NCBI GenBank assembly: GCA_002393195.1
Contig: DGIK01000014.1
Location: forward strand, 1 to 46,736
DNA: 46,736 bases
DNA from: Bacteroidales bacterium UBA3824
Lineage (GTDB): Bacteria > Bacteroidota > Bacteroidia > Bacteroidales > UBA3824
Direction of reading: 5' to 3'
Numbering within the stretch: the stretch's first letter is position 1; each line of letters starts with the position of its first letter. Positions 1-7,687 of the stretch are shown piece by piece. Both the position numbers and the translations under genes were made by a program. The notes under the pieces were generated by a model. It did not search any database. It was not told where the DNA came from and saw only the letters and a program-made list of their open reading frames with translations.

Positions 1-9
1 AAAAAAAAA

Positions 10-41
10 TTTGTTTGTTAGACAAAAACATAATATATTTG
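10..41 (+). promoter_or_regulatory. Bacteroidota-type promoter of the TetR gene
   Basis: TTTG at 10-13 and TATATTTG at 34-41 are separated by 20 nt, matching the Bacteroidota sigma-70 form (TTTG, then TAnnTTTG). The TetR start codon is about 30 nt downstream. The window begins here, so regulatory sites further upstream cannot be judged. Confidence 0.6.
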
Positions 42-72
42 GGCGTGAAAAACCAACAAAATTTGAATCGTT

Positions 73-672
73 ATGGCTATTGATCCCAACGAGACAGAGA
101 AACGAATCCAAAAACGCAATGCCATCATCAAGATTGCGAGGCACGTGTTCAATAAGTACGGCTACGACAAGACCCGTATGGAGCATATCGCCAAGGCAAC
201 GGGCAAGGGCAAGAGTTCGATGTATTACTACTTCAAGAGCAAGGAGCAGATTTTTCAGTCTGTGGTGCTTACTGAGGCGGTGGCGTTTCGCCATACCATC
301 ATCGATGCGCTCGCCAAGACTGCCGACGCCGTGGAGAAGATAAAGGTGTATGTGCTCACGAGGATGAATATCATCAAGATATACACCAACTTCCATTCCG
401 CATTGAAGAACACTAAACTCAGGCATTTGGATTTTGTCCGCAGGCTCAACAACCTCTACGACAGGGAGGAAATCAGGCTATTTAAAGATATACTTGAAGA
501 GGGCGTCAAGAAGCGGCTCTTCAATGTCAAGGATCTCGACCTCGCGGCGATGGCTCTGATAATGGCGGTGAAGGGCATTGAAGATTACGTTTTCAGAACC
601 AACGACGCCGTGGAGTTCACATCGCGAATCGACCAATTGATAGACCTAATCCTCCACGGCATAATCATCTAA
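73..672 (+). CDS. TetR/AcrR family transcriptional regulator
   Basis: This 199-residue protein has the usual TetR length and layout. The N-terminal helix-turn-helix covers about residues 15-62, with a typical recognition segment (KGKSSMYYYFKSKEQIF). The remaining helical part would be the ligand-binding and dimerisation domain and has no recognisable ligand signature. It probably acts as a DNA-binding repressor whose target cannot be read from sequence. It is first in a same-strand run with porX only 14 nt downstream, so it may be co-transcribed with the type IX secretion regulator. The ATG at 73 is preferred because the helix-turn-helix follows directly and a promoter lies at 10-41. Confidence 0.9.
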   Translation: MAIDPNETEKRIQKRNAIIKIARHVFNKYGYDKTRMEHIAKATGKGKSSMYYYFKSKEQIFQSVVLTEAVAFRHTIIDALAKTADAVEKIKVYVLTRMNIIKIYTNFHSALKNTKLRHLDFVRRLNNLYDREEIRLFKDILEEGVKKRLFNVKDLDLAAMALIMAVKGIEDYVFRTNDAVEFTSRIDQLIDLILHGIII

Positions 673-686
673 TCCATTGTCCAAAA

Positions 687-2246
687 ATGAAAAAGAACAC
701 CATACTTTGGATTGACGACGAGATTGACCTTCTGAAAGTGCAGATACTTTTTCTGAGGGGCAAGGGATATGACGTTACAACCGCTTCCAACGGTCTCGAC
801 GCTATCGACGAGGTGCGCTCCAACACTTTCGACATCATCTTCCTCGACGAAAATATGCCCGGTCTCAGCGGCCTTGATACGCTTCGCGCCATCCGCGAAA
901 TCAATCAGGACGTGCCGGTGGTGATGATTACCAAAAACGAAGGCGAGGAGATTATGGACGAGGCTCTCGGCAGCAAGGTCTCCGACTACCTCATAAAGCC
1001 CGTCAACCCGTTCCAAATCCTCTCGTCAATCAAGAAAAACATCGACAACAAGCGGCTCGTAAGCAACAAGACCGCCGAGGAGTATCAAAGCGAATTTCAG
1101 ACACTTGGCACTGAGATTGCGCAGGTGAAAGACATCGACGGATGGGTCGCGTTATATAAAAAATTGGTGGATTGGGACCTGAAACTCCAAGACCTCAACG
1201 AGGACAAGACCACGCTCTACGAAATCTTCAATTATCAGAAAAACGAGGCGGGCGTGGCGTTCTGCAAGTATTTTGAGAAGAATTACGAAAAGTGGGTAAA
1301 CGGCGCACGCGAACATCGACCAATGATGCAGATGGACGTATTTAAGGAGCGGATATTGCCGATGTTGGACGCGGGGCAAAAAGTTTTTTGGATTGTGATT
1401 GACAACCTCCGTTTCGACCAATGGAAGGCACTGCAACCCACAATCGCGGAATATCTGACAGTTGAGAAAGAAGAAATCCTTTGTTCGATCCTGCCGACCG
1501 CCACGCAGTACGCGAGAAACGCGATGTTTTCGGGGTTGACGCCATTGATGATTTCGCAACTTTACCCCGAACTTTGGACCGACGAGGACGAGTTGCACTC
1601 CAAAAACAACCACGAACGAGAATTGATACAGACGATGTTGACGAGGTTTAGGCTTGATGTCAAGTTTACTTACAACAAGACCTTCAACAACCGCGAGGGT
1701 CAACGCATCACCGACAACATCCAAAACATCGCCGACACGCCGCTCAACATTGCCGTCTATAACTTTGTGGATATGATTTCGCACGCCCGCACCGACAATC
1801 CGATGATGCGCGAATTGGCAGACAACGAGATTTCGTACAGGGCATTGACTAAGACGTGGTTTGAACATTCGTCGCTCCTGACGCTCATCAAGACCTTATC
1901 GCGCAAGGATTTTAAGGTAATCCTCACCACTGACCACGGCAACACTCGTGTGAGCAATCCCGTAAAGGTAACGGGCGAAAAAGAAATCACCTCCAACGTC
2001 CGCTACAAGATTGGCAAAGACTTGCAGTTCAACAAGAAAGACGTTTTTGAAATCCAAAATCCCAAACTCGCGCAACTCCCGCAGCAAAGCATCAGCACGC
2101 GGTACATATTTGCGCACAATCGGGATTTTATGGCTTATCCCAACAACTTCAACTATTACGCCAAGTATTACAGCGACACATTTCAGCACGGCGGAATCTC
2201 GATGGAAGAGTTGCTGATACCATTCATAACGTTGAAGCCGAAGTAA
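687..2246 (+). CDS. porX: PorX-type response regulator with PglZ effector domain
   Basis: This 519-residue protein has a CheY-like receiver at about residues 4-122, with acidic pocket D10/D11, phospho-acceptor D54 and a conserved K in YLIKPVNP. A PglZ domain of the alkaline phosphatase superfamily follows at about 160-519. Putative metal and nucleophile residues are visible as VIDNLRFD (D239), T271 in LPTATQ, DH in TTDHGN (about 416-417) and H501 in QHGG. This is the architecture of PorX, the response regulator that with sensor PorY controls type IX secretion genes. From memory, PglZ of PorX acts as a phosphodiesterase on cyclic oligonucleotides, with a Thr at this position as nucleophile. 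No PorY kinase is in the window. The start is 14 nt after the TetR stop. Confidence 0.93.
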   Translation: MKKNTILWIDDEIDLLKVQILFLRGKGYDVTTASNGLDAIDEVRSNTFDIIFLDENMPGLSGLDTLRAIREINQDVPVVMITKNEGEEIMDEALGSKVSDYLIKPVNPFQILSSIKKNIDNKRLVSNKTAEEYQSEFQTLGTEIAQVKDIDGWVALYKKLVDWDLKLQDLNEDKTTLYEIFNYQKNEAGVAFCKYFEKNYEKWVNGAREHRPMMQMDVFKERILPMLDAGQKVFWIVIDNLRFDQWKALQPTIAEYLTVEKEEILCSILPTATQYARNAMFSGLTPLMISQLYPELWTDEDELHSKNNHERELIQTMLTRFRLDVKFTYNKTFNNREGQRITDNIQNIADTPLNIAVYNFVDMISHARTDNPMMRELADNEISYRALTKTWFEHSSLLTLIKTLSRKDFKVILTTDHGNTRVSNPVKVTGEKEITSNVRYKIGKDLQFNKKDVFEIQNPKLAQLPQQSISTRYIFAHNRDFMAYPNNFNYYAKYYSDTFQHGGISMEELLIPFITLKPK

Positions 2247-2247
2247 T

Positions 2248-2400
2248 GCATAATTCACAATGCATAATGCATAATTGCCATTCGGCGGAGGTGAATAGCG
2301 ATGAATGTAAGATAAAAAACAACAAGAATTAAAAAGATTTGTAAGATTTGAATAGATTTGTGAGATTTCCCGCCGTAGGCGGCGGACATTACAGAGGCGA
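2248..2400. repeat. AT-rich tandem repeats and a small GC hairpin between porX and tsaE
   Basis: The 230-nt gap after porX starts with repeats of the unit ATGCATAATTC/ATGCATAAT (about 2248-2276). It continues with tandem AGATTTG-type units (2335-2368), then a short hairpin CCGCC-GTA-GGCGG at about 2370-2382. There is no coding potential. Similar simple AT-rich repeats occur at 29786-29850. Function unknown. Confidence 0.5.
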
Positions 2401-2476
2401 TGCCATAACGGGCAGAAATTTTACAAAATCGGAACAAATTTTTCAAAAATAATGACTGATTATAAGACTAAGTATT

Positions 2477-2923
2477 ATGGAATGTCAGTTGAAAATCAAT
2501 AATTTATCAGAGATAGACGCTGCGGCGCAGGAGTTTCTTGGGATTTTGAAGACACAATATCCCGATTCGCGCTGCATAATTTTTAACGCTGGAATGGGGG
2601 TGGGGAAGACCACTTTCATCAAGGCATTGAGCAAGGCAATGGGTGCAATTGACGAGGCAAGTTCGCCGACTTTTGCCATTGTCAACGATTACCTTTGCAA
2701 AGACGGCAGCCACATCTTCCACTTCGACCTCTACCGCATCAAGGATACCGAAGAAGCGATGGCGGCGGGCGCGGAAGATTATATTTATGGCAACGACTAT
2801 TGCTTTATCGAGTGGCCCGAAACGCTCCTGCCCGTCCTGCCCGACAACACGATAGCCGTCAATATCGAGGAAGCCGAAGATGGAACGCGAATTATGACCG
2901 TTGACCGCCTTGCAGCGGTTTAG
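2477..2923 (+). CDS. tsaE: tRNA threonylcarbamoyladenosine biosynthesis ATPase TsaE
   Basis: At 148 residues this has the usual length of TsaE, the P-loop ATPase that with TsaB and TsaD makes the t6A37 modification on ANN-decoding tRNAs in the cytoplasm. The Walker A motif GMGVGKTT is at residues 39-46. It is followed by the family's SSPTFAIVNDY segment, the FHFDLYRI stretch and the late IEWPE motif. It lies between porX and the alanine-dehydrogenase-like gene on the same strand. The gap to porX (230 nt, AT-rich repeats) is large enough for a separate promoter, although no clear TAnnTTTG box was found. Confidence 0.95.
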   Translation: MECQLKINNLSEIDAAAQEFLGILKTQYPDSRCIIFNAGMGVGKTTFIKALSKAMGAIDEASSPTFAIVNDYLCKDGSHIFHFDLYRIKDTEEAMAAGAEDYIYGNDYCFIEWPETLLPVLPDNTIAVNIEEAEDGTRIMTVDRLAAV

Positions 2924-2958
2924 CCAAAAATGAAAAGAATAATAAAGAATTAAAAGAA

Positions 2959-4164
2959 ATGATAACTGAAACACCTGAACTTTGTGTAACTGAAATATCG
3001 TTGTTGCCGGAGGAGAAGTTGCAGCAACTTGTAAAGGGCGGTCGTGAATTGACGATTGCCGTACTCAAAAACGTTCCCGACACCGATACCCGTGTGCCGC
3101 TCACGCCGATGGGCGTGTCGATACTTGCGGCGGGCGGGCATCACGTGCTTATAGAAAGCGGCGCGGGCGCACAGGCAAATTACGACGACCTCGAATACGC
3201 CGAATCTGGCGCGGACGTTACCGAATCGCGTGAAAAACTTTTCAAGGCAGACATCATCCTTAAAACTTCGCCTTTCACGGTGGAGGAGGCGTCGATGACC
3301 AAAAAACGTCAGACCCTCATCTCTTACCTCGGCGTGGCTCAGGCAAGCAAGGAGTACATACAGACTTTGCTGAAGCGCAAGGTTACTGCAATTGCGATGG
3401 AGTACATTCAGACAGAAAAAGATTTTTATCCTATCTCTCACATCAACAGCGAGATAGCGGGTAGAAACGCCATCTTTATTGCGGCAGAACAACTCGGCAA
3501 ACAGAGCGGCGGCAAGGGAGTGTTGCTCGGCGGCGTTACGGGCATTTCGCCATCGTCGGTGGTGATTATAGGCACGGGCGTTGCGGCTCTACACGCGGCA
3601 AAGGCAGCTGAATTTCTCGGTGCGGAAGTCAAGGTGTTTGACGACAGCGTGTGCAAACTTGCCGGTTTCAGGCAGAGGCTCGGCAGGGATATTTTCACGT
3701 CGGTATTGCTGCCGCAGGTGTTCAATAAGGCACTTGCAACCGCCGATGTAGTAATTGGCGCCAAACATATCACGTCGCAGCCCTATCCGATAGTAACTGC
3801 CGATGTGTTGGCTACGATGAAGAAGGGTTCGGTAATCGTGGACCTCAATGTGGTGACGGGCTCGTGTTTTGAGACATCGCATCCGACGACGCTTCAGCAA
3901 CCGGTCTATGACGTCAACGGCGTAAAACATTTTTGCCTCCCCGACATCACCGCCCTCGTTCCCAAGACTTCGAGTATCGCTTTAAGCAATGTGCTGTATC
4001 CGCTTATCAAAGAGATTGCCGACAATGGCGGCATCAATCCTACAATCACGTTCAACAAGCTCCTGCGCTCCTGCATCTATTGCTACAACGGGATGCTTAC
4101 CAACCGGTATCTGGGCAAACGCTTGGACATAGAAACACGGGACATCGATTTGTATTTGCTGTAA
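2959..4164 (+). CDS. ald: Alanine dehydrogenase-like protein (AlaDH/PntA superfamily)
   Basis: This 401-residue protein has the AlaDH/PNT N-terminal domain at about 30-170 and a C-terminal Rossmann NAD-binding domain with GTGVAALHAAKAA near residue 200. R45 (DTRVPLTP) and K102 (ILKTSPF) match the substrate-binding Arg15 and Lys75 of classical alanine dehydrogenase. However, classical His96 falls at G125 (YLGVAQ, normally YLHLA), and classical Asp270 falls at V299 (VDLNVVTG, normally VDVAIDQG). The fold assignment is secure, but activity as NAD-dependent alanine dehydrogenase (alanine to pyruvate plus ammonia) is doubtful from these residues. The gene follows tsaE by 35 nt on the same strand. 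Confidence 0.8.
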   Translation: MITETPELCVTEISLLPEEKLQQLVKGGRELTIAVLKNVPDTDTRVPLTPMGVSILAAGGHHVLIESGAGAQANYDDLEYAESGADVTESREKLFKADIILKTSPFTVEEASMTKKRQTLISYLGVAQASKEYIQTLLKRKVTAIAMEYIQTEKDFYPISHINSEIAGRNAIFIAAEQLGKQSGGKGVLLGGVTGISPSSVVIIGTGVAALHAAKAAEFLGAEVKVFDDSVCKLAGFRQRLGRDIFTSVLLPQVFNKALATADVVIGAKHITSQPYPIVTADVLATMKKGSVIVDLNVVTGSCFETSHPTTLQQPVYDVNGVKHFCLPDITALVPKTSSIALSNVLYPLIKEIADNGGINPTITFNKLLRSCIYCYNGMLTNRYLGKRLDIETRDIDLYLL

Positions 4165-4180
4165 TGGAGGGGGCTATACT

Positions 4181-5824
4181 ATGAGAGAAAATTCAATATA
4201 TGATAAGAAATCGCTTAGATCTATATGTGGTCATAAGTCTGATTTTAAAGAAATCGCAAAAGATTGCGTTGCGTTTTGTAATGCAGAGGGGGGGATTATC
4301 GATTTTGGGATTGAAGATGGCGTCAATTTGCCTGATTCGAGTCAGATTGTGCCATTGGATTTGCCTACAACGTTAATTAATCGTATGACAGGACTGACTG
4401 TTGGTGTCAGCCTTAGTACAGAGGTAGTTAAAGCAAAAAATGGAGGCGAGATATTGCGGTTGCATATATTGCGTAACCCAAATGCTATTGCTACGACTTC
4501 AACAGGACAGGTCTATTTCCGGAGGGGAGACAATAGTGTTCCTATTAGTTCAGAGGACTTAGCACGGCTTGCAGCGGATAAGGGGTGTCTGAGGTGGGAG
4601 GATCAAGATAGTGGTGTTGAAACGTGTTTTGTCGACAGAAAAAAACTTGTAAATTTTATCAAAACGGTCAAAATGTCAAACAGAGTCAGTGAATTTGTCA
4701 AGGTTAAGGATGAGCATGAATTGTTAGAACATTTTTCGTTGATAGTCCCTGATACAGATCGTTTAACTAATTTGGGCGTATTGTTTTTGGGTAAAGCGTC
4801 GTATCGTGCCCGACTAAATAGTGCGTTAGTGGTTCAGTGCATCAAATATGACGAGTATGGTGATAAAATTAATAAGTGGGTATGGGATGATTTTTCGCTT
4901 AACCCGGCAGAACTTATAGATGATATTTGGGATAAGATACCAGATTGGAAAGAGTCATACGAAGTACCTGACGGTTTGTTGCGTCGTACCATTCCTGCAT
5001 ACGACAAGAGTGTCATCAGGGAATTGCTTGCTAATGCACTTGTTCACCGTCCATATACCGTTAGAGGCGATATTTTTATTAATATATTTCCTGACCGCGT
5101 TGAAGTTAGGAATCCGGGCAGGTTGCCGCTGGGCATTACTCCAGACAATATATTGCATAAAACCGTGAAACGTAACGAACACATGGCGGCCTTATTCTAT
5201 ATTCTTCACTTGATGGAGCGTGAAGGGTCAGGGTATGACTTGATGTATGCTATTCAGTTGTCGCAGGGTAAACAAGTGCCCATAGTAATTGAGGATGAAG
5301 ATTCTGTTACTGCTGTTGTTAAAAGGAGAATCGTAAGTATGGAAGCTGTCAAACTGATGCAACATATTTCGCGTAATTTTGATTTAAAGCAAAAACAAGT
5401 TATTTGTCTTGGTTTGATAGCACAAAACGAAAGTATTTCGGCTCTTGCGTTGTGCAAATTGATTGGACTTGAAAATTCAGATGCTTTACGTTCATGGATT
5501 CGTCCTCTATTGGATTTTGGGCTTGTTGTTCCATCGTCGGGAAAAACAAGTGCTGTTAAATATCAAGTCGTTCCCCAGCTTCTACAAGACTCCAACTACA
5601 AAGGACATACAACGTTGAAACGTATCGAGGATTACCGTATCCGTGAGTTAATTATTGAAGACTTGCGTATATACAAACGTTCAGCTATTAGGGATATTAA
5701 TCAACGAATCGGTCTCGAAATAACGCACAAGAAGATATTGATTATCATTAATCAATTGATTTTATCTGGCAAGGTGAAGAAATCGGGTGATAATAGATGG
5801 GCGTTGTATGAACTTGTTAAATGA
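4181..5824 (+). CDS. AlbA_2 (Schlafen-type) / HATPase_c_4 putative transcriptional regulator
   Basis: This 547-residue protein has an N-terminal AlbA_2 (divergent AAA_4/Schlafen-type) domain, recognisable from CVAFCNAEGGIIDFGIEDG at about 29-47 and YFRRGDNSVP near 110. A GHKL-type ATP-binding module sits in the middle, with E281 and N285 in RELLANALVHRPY and the NPGRLP segment. The C-terminal part has winged-helix-like segments. Such proteins are annotated as ATP-dependent regulators, and some occur in defence islands. The ATG is preceded 8 nt upstream by GGAGGGGG (4166-4173), a strong Shine-Dalgarno unusual for this phylum. The gene is AT-richer than the preceding housekeeping genes, which suggests horizontal acquisition. 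Confidence 0.8.
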   Translation: MRENSIYDKKSLRSICGHKSDFKEIAKDCVAFCNAEGGIIDFGIEDGVNLPDSSQIVPLDLPTTLINRMTGLTVGVSLSTEVVKAKNGGEILRLHILRNPNAIATTSTGQVYFRRGDNSVPISSEDLARLAADKGCLRWEDQDSGVETCFVDRKKLVNFIKTVKMSNRVSEFVKVKDEHELLEHFSLIVPDTDRLTNLGVLFLGKASYRARLNSALVVQCIKYDEYGDKINKWVWDDFSLNPAELIDDIWDKIPDWKESYEVPDGLLRRTIPAYDKSVIRELLANALVHRPYTVRGDIFINIFPDRVEVRNPGRLPLGITPDNILHKTVKRNEHMAALFYILHLMEREGSGYDLMYAIQLSQGKQVPIVIEDEDSVTAVVKRRIVSMEAVKLMQHISRNFDLKQKQVICLGLIAQNESISALALCKLIGLENSDALRSWIRPLLDFGLVVPSSGKTSAVKYQVVPQLLQDSNYKGHTTLKRIEDYRIRELIIEDLRIYKRSAIRDINQRIGLEITHKKILIIINQLILSGKVKKSGDNRWALYELVK

Positions 5825-5828
5825 TTTA

Positions 5829-5871
5829 TATCTTCCACTTTTGTGCGGAGTTTTTGTACAAATGGAAGATA
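5829..5871. terminator. Hairpin between convergent genes
   Basis: Perfect 9-bp arms TATCTTCCA (5829-5837) and TGGAAGATA (5863-5871) flank a loop that itself contains TTTTGT/ACAAA pairing. It lies between the ends of the AlbA_2 gene and the oppositely oriented DUF4365 gene. There is no T-run on either side, so termination is only inferred. Confidence 0.4.
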
Positions 5872-6023
5872 GAAATGAAAGATATAATTGTTATTTTGTT
5901 GAATATCAATATTTTATATGGTGTGCGCTTATATAAGATTTATATTATGTATTTTGGTTGAATAGGTTCGAGTGTGGGAATGAGGTATTATCGGATTTGT
6001 TGTTAAAACTGATAATAGGTATA

Positions 6024-7679
6024 TTAGATATGTATTTGCATGTCCTTAACATATTGTTCTAATCTTGTTTTAAAAACCTTATAAAAAGTATCTATTAAGC
6101 ATGTTCTGCCGAATATGACGTCAAAAGTTGAAAAACTCCATGCCCTTTTACATTGATAAGTGTGTCCTTTATAGGTGATTTCATTTTCAAAGAAGTAAGA
6201 TGTAGCATATTTGTTGAATAACTCATGCTGTTTTTGCAAACAAAATTCTACATTAGTTTTTCCTTTTTTGTAAATATTATCGTTACGGTAAAAATAGTAG
6301 GCTGGGATGTTTGGATATTCCTCGTCATACTCTAAATTAATTAGTACAAAATCTGCATTAAAATACATATCCAATCCATCTTTAATGGAGTAAAAATTAT
6401 TATTAATAAAATTTGTATATGTTTCATAGACATAATTAAGTACAATTTGCATTTTTGCAAATGCGAGTTCTGGTGTAAAAGAATCGGTAGCGTAACCTGT
6501 GTATCCATATTCATTCTCGCTTGGGTATAATTCGATATTTTCTTTGTAACCTCTGTTTAATAAATAATTGATGCAATCATCTACCACCTCTAAGTCAACA
6601 GGTTTGTACCCTCCCTTTAATATTTTTCTATGTTTTTTGATATGTTGTTCTATTTCTTTTTGGAGCGCATAATAATCATGTGCAATTTGAGTAGAATTAC
6701 ATAGAGTATTAGAATATGTGTTAATAACATCTTGAAGATATTCGACTACATAGTAATCATACGGAGGTATTGTTTTGTATCTTTTAAACATTTGCGTTAT
6801 GTCATCAGAGAGTATTTCTTTTGCCAAAGAGAAAATGTCTTTCTTTATTTTGTTGACACCATGATACGCCAGATTGAAATTGAATTTATTTAAAAAGTTT
6901 TGAGGAAGTTGTTTTATTAGTAAACTGTTTTCTCCGTATTTTATTGAATAAATGGCATATAACACTTCATCATCTTGATAGTCAAAAATAGCTATGCCTT
7001 GTTTCCATATATAAGGGTATCGCATTCTTTTTACATAATTGAAATCTGTATCAAGTAGTCCATTATATATGTTAGAAAATTTTTGTATTTCTATGACTTC
7101 TGTTTTTGGTATGGTAAACGCAGATGACTCTGCATTTACAAGTAGGTTTCTAAGTCTTTCATTTTCTTCGTTTATATTCTCAATGTTATCTATTAGTTTT
7201 TTATGGAAATTACAAATAGATTTCCATTTGTTTATTACTTCGTGAATGTTATCTTTCGTTAGTTTTTCATTGTCATCAAAGTGTAAGGTAATTGTTTCTT
7301 GATCCTGTTTGTGTCGATAGTATTTAATTAGTTGTCTGGATATGTATTTCCACAAGACAACTTGTTGCAGATGGTCAACCGCCAACAAAAAAACATCATC
7401 ATTTGTTCGTTCTGCATATCCAAACAAAGATGTAGGACAGGGAAATACATTTTTCTCCTCGTTACAAGGTGACACTGTTTTTACTTGCACTGTCATTTTA
7501 CCATCAATGCATCTTTCTTCGTCAAGTAAATGGATATATCCATCAATGTTTGCCCCCTTTTCTCCATATTTTAATTCTGGATACGCGTGCGTACCTTTCA
7601 ACAGTACATTAATAAAATCAACTGATTGCTGTTCTCTTTGGTCTTTTTCTGTATATGTCTGTTTTGGTTTGAATGCCAT
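6024..7679 (-). CDS. DUF4365 domain protein, nuclease-like N-terminus with large unknown C-terminus
   Basis: The ATG at 7679 gives 551 residues; an upstream TTG at 7685 is less likely. The N-terminal ~170 residues look like DUF4365, a PD-(D/E)XK-like domain, with E40, D46 (ANIDGYI) and the Q65-V66-K67 strand. In this family such residues suggest metal-dependent nuclease chemistry. The rest, including a helical stretch near 170-200 and many aromatic residues, was not recognised. It begins 8 nt after the BspA-like gene stop, so the two may be co-transcribed from the promoter near 10.4 kb. DUF4365 proteins occur in accessory and defence loci, but no direct role is shown here. Confidence 0.7.
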   Translation of the reverse strand: MAFKPKQTYTEKDQREQQSVDFINVLLKGTHAYPELKYGEKGANIDGYIHLLDEERCIDGKMTVQVKTVSPCNEEKNVFPCPTSLFGYAERTNDDVFLLAVDHLQQVVLWKYISRQLIKYYRHKQDQETITLHFDDNEKLTKDNIHEVINKWKSICNFHKKLIDNIENINEENERLRNLLVNAESSAFTIPKTEVIEIQKFSNIYNGLLDTDFNYVKRMRYPYIWKQGIAIFDYQDDEVLYAIYSIKYGENSLLIKQLPQNFLNKFNFNLAYHGVNKIKKDIFSLAKEILSDDITQMFKRYKTIPPYDYYVVEYLQDVINTYSNTLCNSTQIAHDYYALQKEIEQHIKKHRKILKGGYKPVDLEVVDDCINYLLNRGYKENIELYPSENEYGYTGYATDSFTPELAFAKMQIVLNYVYETYTNFINNNFYSIKDGLDMYFNADFVLINLEYDEEYPNIPAYYFYRNDNIYKKGKTNVEFCLQKQHELFNKYATSYFFENEITYKGHTYQCKRAWSFSTFDVIFGRTCLIDTFYKVFKTRLEQYVKDMQIHI

Positions 7680-7687
7680 ATTCAATT

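Noticed and set aside
1152..1868. 238-codon leftward ORF opposite porX
   Set aside because: Antisense shadow of the PglZ domain.
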